A DNA stretch of 64,000 nucleotides. It comes from Candidatus Sulfotelmatobacter sp. (GTDB lineage Bacteria > Acidobacteriota > Terriglobia > Terriglobales > Acidobacteriaceae). Shown piece by piece: positions 25,984 to 37,963 of the stretch. Positions within the stretch are counted from its first letter, which is position 1. Each line of letters begins with the position of its first letter. The DNA lies in contig JAOAPI010000056.1 of the NCBI GenBank assembly GCA_025462865.1, forward strand, positions 40,156 through 104,155, written 5' to 3'. The position numbers and the translations under genes are program-made. Below the pieces are notes generated by a model. The model saw only the letters and a program-made list of their open reading frames with translations. It did no database searches and was not told where the DNA came from.

Positions 25984-26200
25984 TGTGGAAGCTGTGCAAG
26001 GACCAGTGGAATTGGTAAAAGTGGAAATCTTCTTCCGGTAGTTCCGCGATGTTAGGGCCGGATTTCTCACACGAAGGTATCGGGTTCAACCCGGTGAGAA
26101 CAGGGAATTTGCCAAAGTTTTCCACTTCTGCGAACCGCCTACTGTTACTGCTGGTTTAATAGGTTTTATATTTGATATAAGGGAAGTAATAAAAGTAGCA
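25984..26200. other. Candidate oriC between dnaA and dnaN
   Basis: The 304-bp gap holds four DnaA-box-like 9-mers: around 25984 (TGTGGAA), 26005-26013 (AGTGGAATT), 26020-26028 (AGTGGAAAT) and, inverted, 26118-26126 (TTTTCCACT). Next to them is an AT-rich stretch at 26154-26195 (TTTAATAGG, TTTTATATTTGATATAAG), suited to be the unwinding element. The boxes are not perfect (7-8 of 9 to TTWTCCACA). Gene order supports an origin here; the exact limits are inferred. Confidence 0.45.
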
Positions 26201-26222
26201 CGCGGCAGGGGAGATAAAGTCT

Positions 26223-27371
26223 ATGCCGGTGGAAGCGGCGGTAGCTGTAGGCACGATGGAGATCACGGTCAGCAAGGGTGAGTTGCTGCGGGAATTGACC
26301 GCCACCCAAGGTGTGGTCGAGCGCAAGACCACCATCCCAATTCTTTCCAATTATTTATTCGAGGCAGCCGACGGCAAGCTGTCACTCACCGCGACAGACC
26401 TTGATCTGAGCCTGCGCACCTCGTGCAATGCCAAAGTGAAGAAGGACGGCTCCTGTACGATTCCGGCGCGCAAGCTGCACGATTACGTGAAACTCTTGCC
26501 GGACGCAGATATCACCATCAAGCTGCTGGAAAATCACTGGGTCAGCATTCGCTGCGGGCGGTCAAACACAAAGATGGTGGGGATGGCGAAGTCTAACTTC
26601 CCCAGCCTGCCCGTGTTTCCAACCGCGGGAGTGATCAAGATTCCAGGGCAGGTGCTGCGAGGGTTGATTGCCCGAACCTGTTTCGCGATCTCAAGCGAAG
26701 AGTCGCGCTACACGCTGAACGGCGCGTTGATGCTGCTTAAGCCGGAATCGATCACAATGGTCGCGACCGACGGCCACCGGCTTGCGCACTGCGAGCGGAG
26801 TGGCGAAAAGTTTGAAGGCGTGTCGGGCGAGATGAAGACTCTGGTTCCGAAGAAGGCGATGGATGAACTGAAGTCGCTACTGGATTCTACGGACGCCGAG
26901 ACGGTTGAGTTTGCAAAAGATGAGTCGACTTTATTCTTCCGCATTGGATCACGGCTGCTGACCTCGCGGCAGCTTACCGGACAGTTCCCGAACTTCGAGG
27001 CGGTTCTGCCTAAAGACAACGCGAAGAGCATCACGCTGAACAGCTCAGACCTGAATTCGGCGATTCTTCGTGTGGCGCAGTTTGCCGATGAGCGCTCGCG
27101 GGCCGTCCGGATGAAGCTGGAAAAAGGCGAAGTAAAAATTTCGGCATCATCTACAGAAGCGGGCGAGTCCGAGGATTCGATTGAAGCGCCTTACGACGGT
27201 GAGGTCCTTACCATTGGCTTCAATGCGCAATACTTGGTCGATTTTCTGAAAGCCGCTGGCACCGACGAAGTGCGCCTGGAGTTGAAAGATTCGCAATCCG
27301 CGGGACAGTTGCGGCCGGCTGAGGGTGATGATTACAAGTACCGGTACATCGTGATGCCGATGCGGATCTGA
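26223..27371 (+). CDS. dnaN: DNA polymerase III beta subunit (sliding clamp)
   Basis: A 382-residue beta clamp with three similar domains. The N-terminal part (MEITVSKGELLRELTATQGV, then RKTTIPILSNYL) and the C-terminal YRYIVMPMRI end are diagnostic; the C-terminal MPMR motif is part of the clamp-binding pocket. The ATG at 26223 has a GGGAGA ribosome site; the ATG at 26256 would remove the 11-residue tail and match other clamps better, so the start is open. It tethers DNA polymerase III to DNA. Confidence 0.97.
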   Translation: MPVEAAVAVGTMEITVSKGELLRELTATQGVVERKTTIPILSNYLFEAADGKLSLTATDLDLSLRTSCNAKVKKDGSCTIPARKLHDYVKLLPDADITIKLLENHWVSIRCGRSNTKMVGMAKSNFPSLPVFPTAGVIKIPGQVLRGLIARTCFAISSEESRYTLNGALMLLKPESITMVATDGHRLAHCERSGEKFEGVSGEMKTLVPKKAMDELKSLLDSTDAETVEFAKDESTLFFRIGSRLLTSRQLTGQFPNFEAVLPKDNAKSITLNSSDLNSAILRVAQFADERSRAVRMKLEKGEVKISASSTEAGESEDSIEAPYDGEVLTIGFNAQYLVDFLKAAGTDEVRLELKDSQSAGQLRPAEGDDYKYRYIVMPMRI

Positions 27372-27507
27372 GCGGGGAGGCACCTTGAAGTACCCTTCGT
27401 GCGACTTCGTGTCCTTGGTGGTTTTGAGCTCTTGTCCTGCCGCGCGTCTTACTTGACCTTCCCGTTCTCCTGTCATACATTTAGCCCCAATCTTGTCGGA
27501 GGCGCCT

Positions 27508-27924
27508 ATGCTCGACGGCTTCAAGAAGTTCATCCTGCGCGGAAATGTTGTGGATATGGCGGTCGGCGTGGTGATTGGCGCAGCCTTTGGCGGGGTGGTC
27601 ACTGCATTCACCAAGGATCTGTTGACTCCTTTGATCGCGGCTCTGGTGGGCAAGCCGGATTTTTCTTATCTGGGATTCTCGATCCGTGGCACGCCGTTTC
27701 CCGTCGGCGATTTCATCAACGCCTGCGTATCCTTTCTGCTGATCGCCGCGGCGATTTATTTCTTCGTAGTGACGCCGGTGAATGCGCTGATGGCACGCAT
27801 GAATCGCGGTGAGAAGCCTCCCGATCCGACGACCAAGAAATGTCCCGAGTGTCTGAGCGAGATTCCGATTGAGGCGCGAAGGTGCTCGCACTGCACGCAG
27901 CCGGTGATGGGAAGGGTAGCGTGA
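27508..27924 (+). CDS. mscL: Large-conductance mechanosensitive channel MscL with C-terminal zinc ribbon
   Basis: A 138-residue MscL: FKKFILRGNVVDMAVGVVIG and AAFGGVVTAFTKDLLTPL form TM1, a periplasmic loop follows, and VSFLLIAAAIYFFVVTPVN is TM2. It opens at high membrane tension and protects against osmotic downshock. The ATG at 27508 has an ideal GGAGG site; a TTG at 27493 is rejected. The C-terminus carries CPECLSEIPIEARRCSHC, a two-knuckle zinc ribbon that replaces the usual cytoplasmic helical bundle. That form appears in several phyla. Confidence 0.95.
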   Translation: MLDGFKKFILRGNVVDMAVGVVIGAAFGGVVTAFTKDLLTPLIAALVGKPDFSYLGFSIRGTPFPVGDFINACVSFLLIAAAIYFFVVTPVNALMARMNRGEKPPDPTTKKCPECLSEIPIEARRCSHCTQPVMGRVA

Positions 27925-27974
27925 GGCTATCAGACCCACGACTTTCGCCTTCGCCTCTCGGGTAACATAGATGT

Positions 27975-28682
27975 ATGGTTTGTCGTCGTTCTCGATTCCT
28001 TTTCCCAGTGTTCAGTGCCGGCCTCGCACTAGGTGTATGCACCTTACCGCCGGACTCTCTCACGCAAGATTCCTCGTCCAGCAAAAACAAAACACACGTT
28101 TCCCAAAGGGCGCGTTCGACAGATCCATTCATCGATGCTGGGTCGGTTAGCGCTGGAAAGTATCGGAATTCCTCGTTTGGATTCACCTGCACAATTCCGG
28201 CGGGATGGGTCCTGCGGACCGAGGAAATGAATGCGCGGAGCGACGAAGGCGCGAAAGCGGAGAACGGCCAGACCGCTGCCGATCCTGGTAAGGGTGGGCG
28301 AGTGTTGCTGGCGGCGTTTTCGCGGCCTCCGGAAGTTCGGGCAGAAGATGTGAATTCGTCGATTCTGATTGCCGCGGAAAGTGCGGCGTCGTATCCGGGA
28401 CTGACGGACGCGGCGCAGTATTTCGGGCCGCTGACGGAAATCACCAAGGCCCAGGGATTCGAAACGGATGGAGAGCCGTATGCGTTCGTGATCGGAACCA
28501 AGACCGTGGCGCGCGGCGATTTTCACAAGGACGTCGGCACGCGAATGCTACGTCAATCAACTCTCGTGATGCTAGTCCGCGGCTATGCCTTGTCGTTTAC
28601 GTTTATTGGCGGGACCGATGACGACGTCGAAGAGTTAGTGCAAGGGCTGAGTTTTGGGGTGAGTGCGAAATCGGCAAAATAA
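27975..28682 (+). CDS. Exported hypothetical protein
   Basis: A 235-residue protein with an N-terminal hydrophobic segment (FLFPVFSAGLALGVCTLP) preceded by Arg residues; the Cys in GVCTLP could make it a lipoprotein, but the lipobox is not typical. The mature part has a PsbP-like flavour (YRNSSFGFTCTIPAGW, then SFTFIGGTDDDVEELVQGLS), as in many bacterial proteins with a fold similar to that of PsbP. No function can be assigned. Confidence 0.6.
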   Translation: MVCRRSRFLFPVFSAGLALGVCTLPPDSLTQDSSSSKNKTHVSQRARSTDPFIDAGSVSAGKYRNSSFGFTCTIPAGWVLRTEEMNARSDEGAKAENGQTAADPGKGGRVLLAAFSRPPEVRAEDVNSSILIAAESAASYPGLTDAAQYFGPLTEITKAQGFETDGEPYAFVIGTKTVARGDFHKDVGTRMLRQSTLVMLVRGYALSFTFIGGTDDDVEELVQGLSFGVSAKSAK

Positions 28683-28715
28683 GTCGAGTCCCTCTAAAGC
28701 CTCCGAACCAATAAA

Positions 28716-28785
28716 TCTTGTCATTCCGAGCGCTGTCCGGAGCGAATGCGACGGCAAGCCGAGGAACCTGTTTCTCGCTGGCAGC
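28716..28785. repeat. Interspersed TTGTCATTCCGAGCG repeat
   Basis: TCTTGTCATTCCGAGCG, then GAGGAACCTGTTTCTCGC, an almost full copy of the interspersed family seen in part at 4163, 9126, 14964 and 41724. Confidence 0.5.
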
Positions 28786-28800
28786 GGCAAAGCCTTCAGG

Positions 28801-29256
28801 TCAGTCCAGCGGTTCGGGCTCAAGCGCGATGTTGGTTTCGCCGGCGGCTTTTTTCGCAGCGTATTTCTTCATCCAGGCTTCCCAGCTTTTCCCGGCAGCG
28901 GTGTCGCGTCCGGTGAAAGCTAAGGCGGCGATGTCGGCGTAGGAGACCGAAAGTTTTTCGCTTGAATTCTTCGGGTACAGCCGCACAAGAGAATCTTTCA
29001 GGGTAGAGGCAGTGCGGCGGTCAAAGAGATAGCCTTCGATCTTCGATCCGTCTTTGTGGGTGATGGTCACGTCGCCGCGGTAGTCGAAAGCCTTTTCAAG
29101 AGCGACGCGAATCTCTTCGTCGCTGGCGAGTTGAGGTATCCAGCCTTCGAGCCGTTCGTGTGCCGTCCCAGGAGCAACTTCGAGCGCGTCAGGATTAACG
29201 TGCGGCACGGCCTGCGCGGCTTCGTGATCGATGTGGCCGGATGCTTTTCCCGTCAT
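28801..29256 (-). CDS. Hypothetical protein downstream of hpnH
   Basis: A 151-residue soluble acidic protein, 17 bp after hpnH in the same direction, so probably co-transcribed. It has an HTHxDGS-like strand-turn (DVTITHKDGSKIEGYLFDRR) and a Lys/Ala-rich end. The middle could be an Sm/LSm-like beta barrel, which is speculation. Its place suggests a link to hopanoid synthesis or simply a shared transcript. Confidence 0.6.
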   Translation of the reverse strand: MTGKASGHIDHEAAQAVPHVNPDALEVAPGTAHERLEGWIPQLASDEEIRVALEKAFDYRGDVTITHKDGSKIEGYLFDRRTASTLKDSLVRLYPKNSSEKLSVSYADIAALAFTGRDTAAGKSWEAWMKKYAAKKAAGETNIALEPEPLD

Positions 29257-29273
29257 GATCTTTTATTGGAACA

Positions 29274-30392
29274 TCAGGCGCGAGTTTCCTGCAGAGAGTC
29301 GCTGGTCGGCGCGATCTGGACTAGCGGGTTCACTGGGGTTTGCGGCTCGTCCAACAAACGGAGCGCTTCCTCGTCACGATAAGTCGTGAACAGCGTCCCT
29401 TTCACCGTGGCCAGGAATCCGCTGAGCGAACTGAACGTGGCATTCACGGCTGATGCCTCATATCCACTATGAACCATGCAATTCGCGCAGGCGGGATTCC
29501 CCGACTCGGTGCCGTAGTTGCTCCACTCAGTGGTTGCGAGGAGCTCGGCAAAAGTTTCAGCGTAGCCATCCTGGAGAAGATAGCAGGGCTTCTGCCATCC
29601 GAAAATGTTGTAAGTGGGCATGCCCCAGGGCGTGCAGGGATACGTCTTTTTGCCCATCAGGAATTCCAGGAAGAGCGGTGACAGATTGAAACGCCAGTTC
29701 TTCTTGCGGTTCGAGAGGATGGCGCGGAACATTCGGCGGGTGCGGGCGCGACCCAGGAAATGCTTCTGGTCAGGCGCTTTGTCGTAGGAGTAACCCGGCG
29801 AGAGCATCATGCCTTCGAGGCCAAGCTCCATCATGTCATCGAAGAAGGCGCGGACAGATTTGGGATCGGCGCCATCGAACAGCGTCGTATTAGTTGTGAC
29901 GCGGAAGCCGCGGCTGAGGGCTTCTTTGATTGCGTCCAGGGCGATGTCGTAACCGCCTTCGCGGCACACGGCAAGATCGTGTTCCTCGCGCTGCCCATCG
30001 AGATGCACGCTGAACGTCAAATACTTACTCGGCTTGAAGAGATCGATTTTCTCTTTCAGAAGCAGAGCGTTGGTGCAGAGATAAATATATTTCTTCCGCG
30101 CGACCAGACCCTCGATGATCTCGCCAATCTGCGGATGCATGAGTGGCTCACCGCCAGGAATCGAAACCATGGGCGCGCCGCACTCATCGGCCGCGCGAAA
30201 ACATTCTTCAGGAGTCAGATCTTTTTTTAGAATGTGTGCGGGGTATTGAATCTTCCCGCATCCCGCGCAGGCCAGGTTGCAGCGAAACAAAGGCTCGAGC
30301 ATGAGCACCAGTGGATACTGCTTGCGGCCGGCGAGCTTCTGGCGAAGAACGTAGCTCGCCACAGTCCACATCTGTGAAACGGGAACAGCCAT
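29274..30392 (-). CDS. hpnH: Adenosyl-hopene transferase HpnH (radical SAM)
   Basis: A 372-residue radical-SAM enzyme. The iron-sulphur motif is CNLACAGC (CxxxCxxC) near residue 38, preceded by [11 protein letters not shown]. The [11 protein letters not shown] segment and the SPOCK/SPASM-like C-terminal Cys ([17 protein letters not shown]) agree with HpnH. It joins adenosine to diploptene (adenosyl-hopene), the first step of extended hopanoid side chains. It acts at the cytoplasmic membrane. No other hopanoid gene is visible nearby, so the pathway is dispersed. Confidence 0.92.
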   Translation of the reverse strand: MAVPVSQMWTVASYVLRQKLAGRKQYPLVLMLEPLFRCNLACAGCGKIQYPAHILKKDLTPEECFRAADECGAPMVSIPGGEPLMHPQIGEIIEGLVARKKYIYLCTNALLLKEKIDLFKPSKYLTFSVHLDGQREEHDLAVCREGGYDIALDAIKEALSRGFRVTTNTTLFDGADPKSVRAFFDDMMELGLEGMMLSPGYSYDKAPDQKHFLGRARTRRMFRAILSNRKKNWRFNLSPLFLEFLMGKKTYPCTPWGMPTYNIFGWQKPCYLLQDGYAETFAELLATTEWSNYGTESGNPACANCMVHSGYEASAVNATFSSLSGFLATVKGTLFTTYRDEEALRLLDEPQTPVNPLVQIAPTSDSLQETRA

Positions 30393-30557
30393 TATGGTTT
30401 GGTGACTCCTGTGGCTTTATTTTAGCAGGACCACGTGTTTCGATGCGGTGAAACGGGTTCGGGGTGCTGGAAAGTAACGTGCCGCTTTTCAGCTGGAAAT
30501 CTGCCATTTATAAGTGCGGTTCCGGCTTTTCGAAGGGTCGAAAAAACGGGCCGCTCA

Positions 30558-30566
30558 TGGTATAAT
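30558..30566 (+). promoter_or_regulatory. Extended -10 promoter before gyrB
   Basis: TGGTATAAT is an extended -10 element (TGnTATAAT) about 165 bp upstream of the gyrB start. No convincing -35 box is at the right distance, which fits an extended -10 promoter. The remaining parts of the 30393-30730 gap show nothing else. Confidence 0.55.
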
Positions 30567-30610
30567 TTCACTAGTCGTAAAACGAACCTAAGTATAAGAC
30601 ATTTCAATAA

Positions 30611-34018
<3,408 letters not shown>

Positions 34019-34044
<26 letters not shown>

Positions 34045-34380
34045 GCCGAGCCTCCTCCCAAGATGTTCTGATGTCGGAGATTTCCAGTGCTTTAAGCACT
34101 AGTTCGTGGAGCCTGCTTGTTGTTGCAAAGCGAGTCAGCGAGCAGCTTTCATGTGAGCTACCCTGAAACGCTTTGAATCTGCACAGATAGACATACCATC
34201 CCGCATTGATAATTGACACGAGGTCGACCGGCACTTCATGGCCCAAGGGCCCCCCTTCGCCGGGAGGTATGAGCTTGACAAGGAAAGGTGACAACCCGTT
34301 AATGTCAGCGATGAAACGCTCGGAGTTGTAACACTTCTTCTCGGAAAGGATGCCGGCGCTTGCTTCTGAAATAGTGTTAG
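34019..34380 (-). pseudogene. Displaced C-terminal segment of the M48-like protease
   Basis: In the frame that ends with TAG at 34019-34021 the text KKCYNSERFIADINGLSPF, VDLVSIINAGWYVYLCRF and LHELVLKALEISDIRTSWEE reads like true protein. It continues the protease at 34135-35448 after a frameshift somewhere in about 34330-34380. In that interval the protease frame changes to Ser/Arg-rich nonsense. See the matching finding. Confidence 0.65.
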
Positions 34381-35448
34381 CGCTGCGTCTGTATCGATAG
34401 ACTCGATAGCTATTTGGTCGAATTTCTGTCGAACGGCTATGGGACCACTCGAAACCTCCTCCCACGCATGAAGGAATTCCTTCAACGGGGTATCCCACTC
34501 TTCGACAGGATACAGAGCCTTCAACATCTTGCACATCAATTTCAGTCGCAACCGAGAAGGCGGATGTGTTTTGCTGCAGTGATCGATATGGCTGAATGAT
34601 GTCAACAAGTGGGTTGATGCGAAGAATAATGCAGGCCCGAAGAGTCGAATGCCGATCGCATCCGAGGAAAGTTCCATGACCCATTGCGTTATCCGTTCGT
34701 TGATTTGGGCGGTCGCTCGTTCCCGAAACCACAATTCTGCGCCGGGCTCTAGGTCTTTTTTACCCTGTTCTGACACCGACTGGACAAGACTCTGGATAAG
34801 ATCATCTCGAATGCTGATCTTCGGTAGCAGGCTCTCGGCCAAACCGTGTTTTCTATAAAGGGGATGGCCAAGCTCGTGTGAAAGGATTCCGTGTATCAGA
34901 ATCTGCTCCGACTCTACTGCGGGGATATTCATGACGAAGAGTAATTCCGGCAGTTGGGAACAGGCCACCTCGAGAGATGTACCGATGAAAGGGTTACCTG
35001 CACCGGAGACGAGGCCCCTTAGTGAGTCTGCGATTTCCTGAATCGAGTAGTTCAATTCTGACTTTGCGCTGACTATGACTTCAGAATTTGGAAGGACCGA
35101 TTGCGTGTAGCGCCTTAAGGGCTGAATCAGCTGAGCGGGGCACTGCGGGATGTCTGAGCCTTGGATAAAGCCGATTAGCAAATGAAGGGTAGGGATTATC
35201 TTGGTTATTCGGTGCAGTCGGATCTCAAGCTCAGGGGCGCTCAAGAGATCACCGCTGCAGTACTGCTTCTGTGTTTCCAGTGCGTCCCGGACTGCGGATG
35301 CCGCCTGGCCAACGAACAACAAAATCTTCTCGGAACCGGGGGATGCGTAAACCTTGTTGAGCGCACGAGAGACTTCTTGGGAGACGGCATGGGTGCGGTC
35401 TTGAGCCGACTCTATTTTCAGAAGCGCTATTTGTTGGAAACTGTCCAT
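34135..35448 (-). CDS. M48-like metalloprotease, frameshifted near its C-terminus
   Basis: A 437-residue frame; about the first 365 residues are credible. A gluzincin site is present: HELGH at residues 191-195, third ligand Glu259 in MELSSDAIG, and a THPPSR motif at 295-299 that M48 proteases share. Helix-rich N-terminal residues 1-180 are of unknown type. There is no signal peptide and no membrane helix, unlike HtpX or Ste24, so this is a soluble cytoplasmic member. After about residue 365 the frame turns to low-quality text up to the stop at 34135, while the true C-terminus seems to lie in another frame to 34019. It overlaps the upstream gene by 22 bp. Confidence 0.75.
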   Translation of the reverse strand: MDSFQQIALLKIESAQDRTHAVSQEVSRALNKVYASPGSEKILLFVGQAASAVRDALETQKQYCSGDLLSAPELEIRLHRITKIIPTLHLLIGFIQGSDIPQCPAQLIQPLRRYTQSVLPNSEVIVSAKSELNYSIQEIADSLRGLVSGAGNPFIGTSLEVACSQLPELLFVMNIPAVESEQILIHGILSHELGHPLYRKHGLAESLLPKISIRDDLIQSLVQSVSEQGKKDLEPGAELWFRERATAQINERITQWVMELSSDAIGIRLFGPALFFASTHLLTSFSHIDHCSKTHPPSRLRLKLMCKMLKALYPVEEWDTPLKEFLHAWEEVSSGPIAVRQKFDQIAIESIDTDAALTLFQKQAPASFPRRSVTTPSVSSLTLTGCHLSLSSSYLPAKGGPWAMKCRSTSCQLSMRDGMSICADSKRFRVAHMKAAR

Positions 35449-35900
35449 TTCAGAGCATCAATGCTGCTCTCTCCATCCAGGAGTTCCTCTGTCCGATCCA
35501 ATTCAGACCGAGCTGCATTGAAGAAGAAGGTTCGCAGAAACCGGATTCGTTCGACGGGCGGAAGACCCTGTCCCTCCGAAAGCTGAGACGCAGTCTCCTT
35601 TAGTTCCGTAATTCTCTGAATGAAGACTTCAGAGGTATAGACATTGGGCAGTGCTTTTACGGCGCGCCCAAAAAACATCGCTGCGGTCTTGCTGTCGCTC
35701 GTAAGTTTTGGGTTGTCAAGCCATTTGGAGCCTTCCTCAGCGGCCCTCAAAAGTGTTACTGCCTGTGCGAGCAGCTTCCGTTCGTGTACGCCCGGCAGAT
35801 CCCCTCTTTCCGCCCGTGCGAGCGTAAGAACAATCTCATCGGCTAGAAAACCATTCTTAAGGGATTCGGCAAGATCTGAAAAACGGTATTCTGAGTGCAT
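35427..35900 (-). CDS. Hypothetical protein, first gene of the dcd-protease operon
   Basis: A 157-residue soluble, mostly helical protein (EYRFSDLAESLKNGFLADEI, LTLARAERGDLPGVHERKLL, TAAMFFGRAVKALPN). No known domain. It overlaps the protease start by 22 bp. Its ATG faces a 157-bp divergent region with the HTH regulator, which probably controls it. Confidence 0.7.
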   Translation of the reverse strand: MHSEYRFSDLAESLKNGFLADEIVLTLARAERGDLPGVHERKLLAQAVTLLRAAEEGSKWLDNPKLTSDSKTAAMFFGRAVKALPNVYTSEVFIQRITELKETASQLSEGQGLPPVERIRFLRTFFFNAARSELDRTEELLDGESSIDALKWTVSNK

Positions 35901-36014
35901 AATCGCCTCGCGGTGGTTGAGAGGGCTACCAAGCGGAAGAACTTACTCTATACCAGCGCAATTGCCTTTGGTACACAACCTATTTTGGTGTGCTGTTCAC
36001 AACCACTACATTTG

Positions 36015-36048
36015 GTTGTATACAACAAATTTACTTGTATGTCTACAA
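36015..36048. promoter_or_regulatory. Operator-like palindromes between the divergent genes
   Basis: Two related inverted repeats: GTTGTATACAAC at 36015-36026 and TTGTA-TGTC-TACAA at 36035-36048, 20 bp apart from start to start. They lie just upstream of the HTH gene (ATG 36058). Further TTGTA/ACAAC fragments occur upstream (35975-36005). They are probable binding sites of the HTH protein. Confidence 0.6.
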
Positions 36049-36057
36049 TGTATTTTT

Positions 36058-36498
36058 ATGCCTCCTCAGGCAAAGCCGAAGACGCCGCTGTCGCTCGCGA
36101 TCCATACGCGAATGAAAGAGAGAGGCGTCTCTATTCATCAGCTGGCCGATGCAACCGCCGTCGGGTATGAGAGAGCGAGGACGGCGGTGACCGGAGACGA
36201 ACCGCCCGGTAAGCGCTTGTTGCGCGACATCAGTCGGGTCCTCAAACTTAACCTTGAGTCGATGACCGAAATGCTGATTACAGAACAGATGAAACGCAAG
36301 TATGGACGCGTGCCAGCGCGACTTGCCGGCAGAAATCCAGAATTACAGCAAATTGAGGAGATGTGGCAATTGCTGCTGCCCGAAGAGAAGGAGCACATTA
36401 CTTGGCTTGTTACCCGATATGCGGAAAAAAGGCCCCGGAAGCAAGAGTTCAATGCACCCATTCAGAGAATCGCCCCCAGCCCCGTCCGAACACCTTAG
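36058..36498 (+). CDS. HTH (XRE-like) transcriptional regulator
   Basis: A 146-residue protein. The ATG at 36058 (MPPQAKPKTPLSLAIHTRM) is chosen; a longer frame to 35644 would run antisense through the operon's first gene. Residues about 15-65 form a lambda-repressor-like HTH (MKERGVSIHQLADATAVGYE, then RARTAVTGDEPPGKRLLRDI). A C-terminal helix (LQQIEEMWQLLLPEEKEHI) may dimerise. It is divergent from the protease/deaminase operon and likely represses it and itself. Confidence 0.8.
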   Translation: MPPQAKPKTPLSLAIHTRMKERGVSIHQLADATAVGYERARTAVTGDEPPGKRLLRDISRVLKLNLESMTEMLITEQMKRKYGRVPARLAGRNPELQQIEEMWQLLLPEEKEHITWLVTRYAEKRPRKQEFNAPIQRIAPSPVRTP

Positions 36499-36801
36499 CT
36501 ATGTCAGAAGGAAGGGGGCTGGACTCCGACGTTCCGATTCAATCGCGACTGGGAGCCTGCACAATCTCATTGGTAAAGCCGGCGCTCACTCTTGCAGCAG
36601 TTTTGGCATGCCTGAAGCGATGGCTTCATTCGAATCAAAATCTTGTGAACTGATCCGAAGAAAATCTTGTCAATAGGTAGAAGTTACGCGATCCGATCTA
36701 TAGCAAGGGAAACAAGGGGAATATAAATGCGGGAGTTGTGTCCCAATCGCCCTGTTCAACTTGGTATTCTAGAAGTATAGGGTAAAAAATTTGGAGAGAA
36801 G

Positions 36802-36828
36802 GGCGCGGCCTGCGGGTCGCGCCTTTTT
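36802..36828 (+). terminator. Rho-independent terminator
   Basis: A 9-bp stem with one G-T pair (GGCGCGGCC / GGTCGCGCC), loop TGCG, then TTTTT. It follows the 300-bp gene-free stretch after the HTH gene and may end that transcript. Confidence 0.75.
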
Positions 36829-36864
36829 GTTTTGGGCGAATGAGGCAGTCCGTAGGTGTCTTTC

Positions 36865-37135
36865 GCCCCTTCGGGGCTGGTTATTGCTTCACGACTTTAC
36901 CCACGGCTTGCGCCGTGGGCTGCGTTCTTCCGCCGCTCGCGGCTGAACATACGCGGGGACTAGAGCCCACATCTTTTCTGGCTTGAACGGCATGGCTAAA
37001 GCCATGCCCCTTCAAAACTTCGAGCGCGATCGAAGCCATGGCGTTTCAAAACCTGGGGTGGCGATACGAGTTATGGCTAAAGCCATAGCCTTTCAAGAAA
37101 CTTCGACCGGAATACGGATTTATGGCTAGAGCCAT
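36865..37135. repeat. Cluster of short palindromic repeats
   Basis: Inverted repeats: GCCCC-TTC-GGGGC (36865-36877), CCCACGGC-TTGC-GCCGTGGG (36900-36919), GCATGGC-TAAA-GCCATGC (36990-37007), TATGGCT-AA-AGCCATA (37072-37087) and ATGGCT-AG-AGCCAT (37122-37135). Several are followed by the shared text TTTCAA and ACTTCGA, giving a tandem unit of roughly 50-75 bp. They fill the gap before the PD-(D/E)XK gene. Confidence 0.7.
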
Positions 37136-37177
37136 TTCCTATCAAGGCTTCGACGGCGATCCACATTTGGGGAGACG

Positions 37178-37645
37178 ATGAAATATTGGGAGAAGTTCAG
37201 GAGTTTGAAGGAACGCGGGGAGTGGGTGGAGTTGCAGTTTATGGCGGAGGCGGCGCGGCGTCGGTTTGCGGTGTGCCGGCGCTGGGGAGATAGTGCGGCT
37301 TACGACGTGGGAGTCGAGCATGGGCCGAACTTTCTGCGGATCCAGGTGAAGTCGGCGACGTGCCAGATGGGCCGGGGCTACTGGTGCGGATTCGTTCCGC
37401 ATTACAACAAGAAGGAAGATTACAGTGTGAAGCAGATCGACCTGTTTGCCGCGTATGTGATTCCGGTGAATGTGTGGTACCTGATTCCGGCTTCCGTGAT
37501 GTTGGGCAAGCGGAGGAGGAAGGGGACGATGCTGTATCCGCTGGAACTGCCGGTGAGGAAGAATAGTTTCCGGTATGAGTGTTATCGGGAGGCTTGGAGG
37601 ATGTTGAACAAGAGCCGGCGGGAGTTGATGAGGTATGGGCGGTAA
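37178..37645 (+). CDS. Solitary PD-(D/E)XK endonuclease-like protein
   Basis: A 155-residue protein similar to the PD-(D/E)XK endonuclease family related to the intron-encoded I-Ssp6803I type. Seen: ELQFMAEAARRRFAVCRRWG, catalytic Asp in AAYDVGVEHG, then QVKSA as the (D/E/Q)xK motif, followed by YNKKEDYSVKQIDLFAAYVI and WYLIPASVM. A basic C-terminus follows. It stands alone, with palindrome clusters on both sides, and belongs to no obvious operon. Possible roles are homing or repeat-associated DNA cleavage, a restriction-like enzyme without partner, or a domesticated nuclease. Confidence 0.75.
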   Translation: MKYWEKFRSLKERGEWVELQFMAEAARRRFAVCRRWGDSAAYDVGVEHGPNFLRIQVKSATCQMGRGYWCGFVPHYNKKEDYSVKQIDLFAAYVIPVNVWYLIPASVMLGKRRRKGTMLYPLELPVRKNSFRYECYREAWRMLNKSRRELMRYGR

Positions 37646-37710
37646 GATTGTGGGATTAACCGCCCCTTTGGTTTGGAGCGTAGCCGTTGAGGCCAGAGGA
37701 GTACCCCAGT

Positions 37711-37889
37711 GGCTAAAGCCGAAGTTCAATTGCTGGACTTTACGGCACGACCAAAGTCGTGCCCTTCCCGATCTGATGACTGGCGGCAAGAGTGGATTGC
37801 CGAGAATCGGGTTGACGGACGGAAGATGCGGCCACCGGGGCTGAAGCCCGTCTCGATTTTGGAAGCCTCACGCGGCGCTGAAGCGCCGC
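37711..37889. repeat. Second cluster of palindromic repeats
   Basis: GGCTAAAGCC (37711-37720), GGCACGAC-CAAA-GTCGTGCC (37744-37763), GGGCT-GA-AGCCC (37838-37849) and GCGGCGCT-GA-AGCGCCGC (37872-37889). They lie downstream of the nuclease gene and resemble those before it. The stretch 37646-37963 has no other content that I recognise. Confidence 0.65.
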
Positions 37890-37963
37890 TCTTCCACGTC
37901 ACTGAATTGAGTCGGTTCTCAGGCCGCTGAAAAGGGCTGCTCATTCACGGTGCTGCAAGCGTA

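Noticed and set aside
36501..36653. 50-codon frame after the HTH gene (MSEGRGLDSDVPIQSRLG...)
   Set aside because: No ribosome site and no recognisable content; it may be a remnant but cannot be supported as a gene.
36865..37135. CRISPR array
   Set aside because: The repeats are palindromes of varied sequence with irregular spacing; there are no constant repeats with unique spacers and no cas genes.
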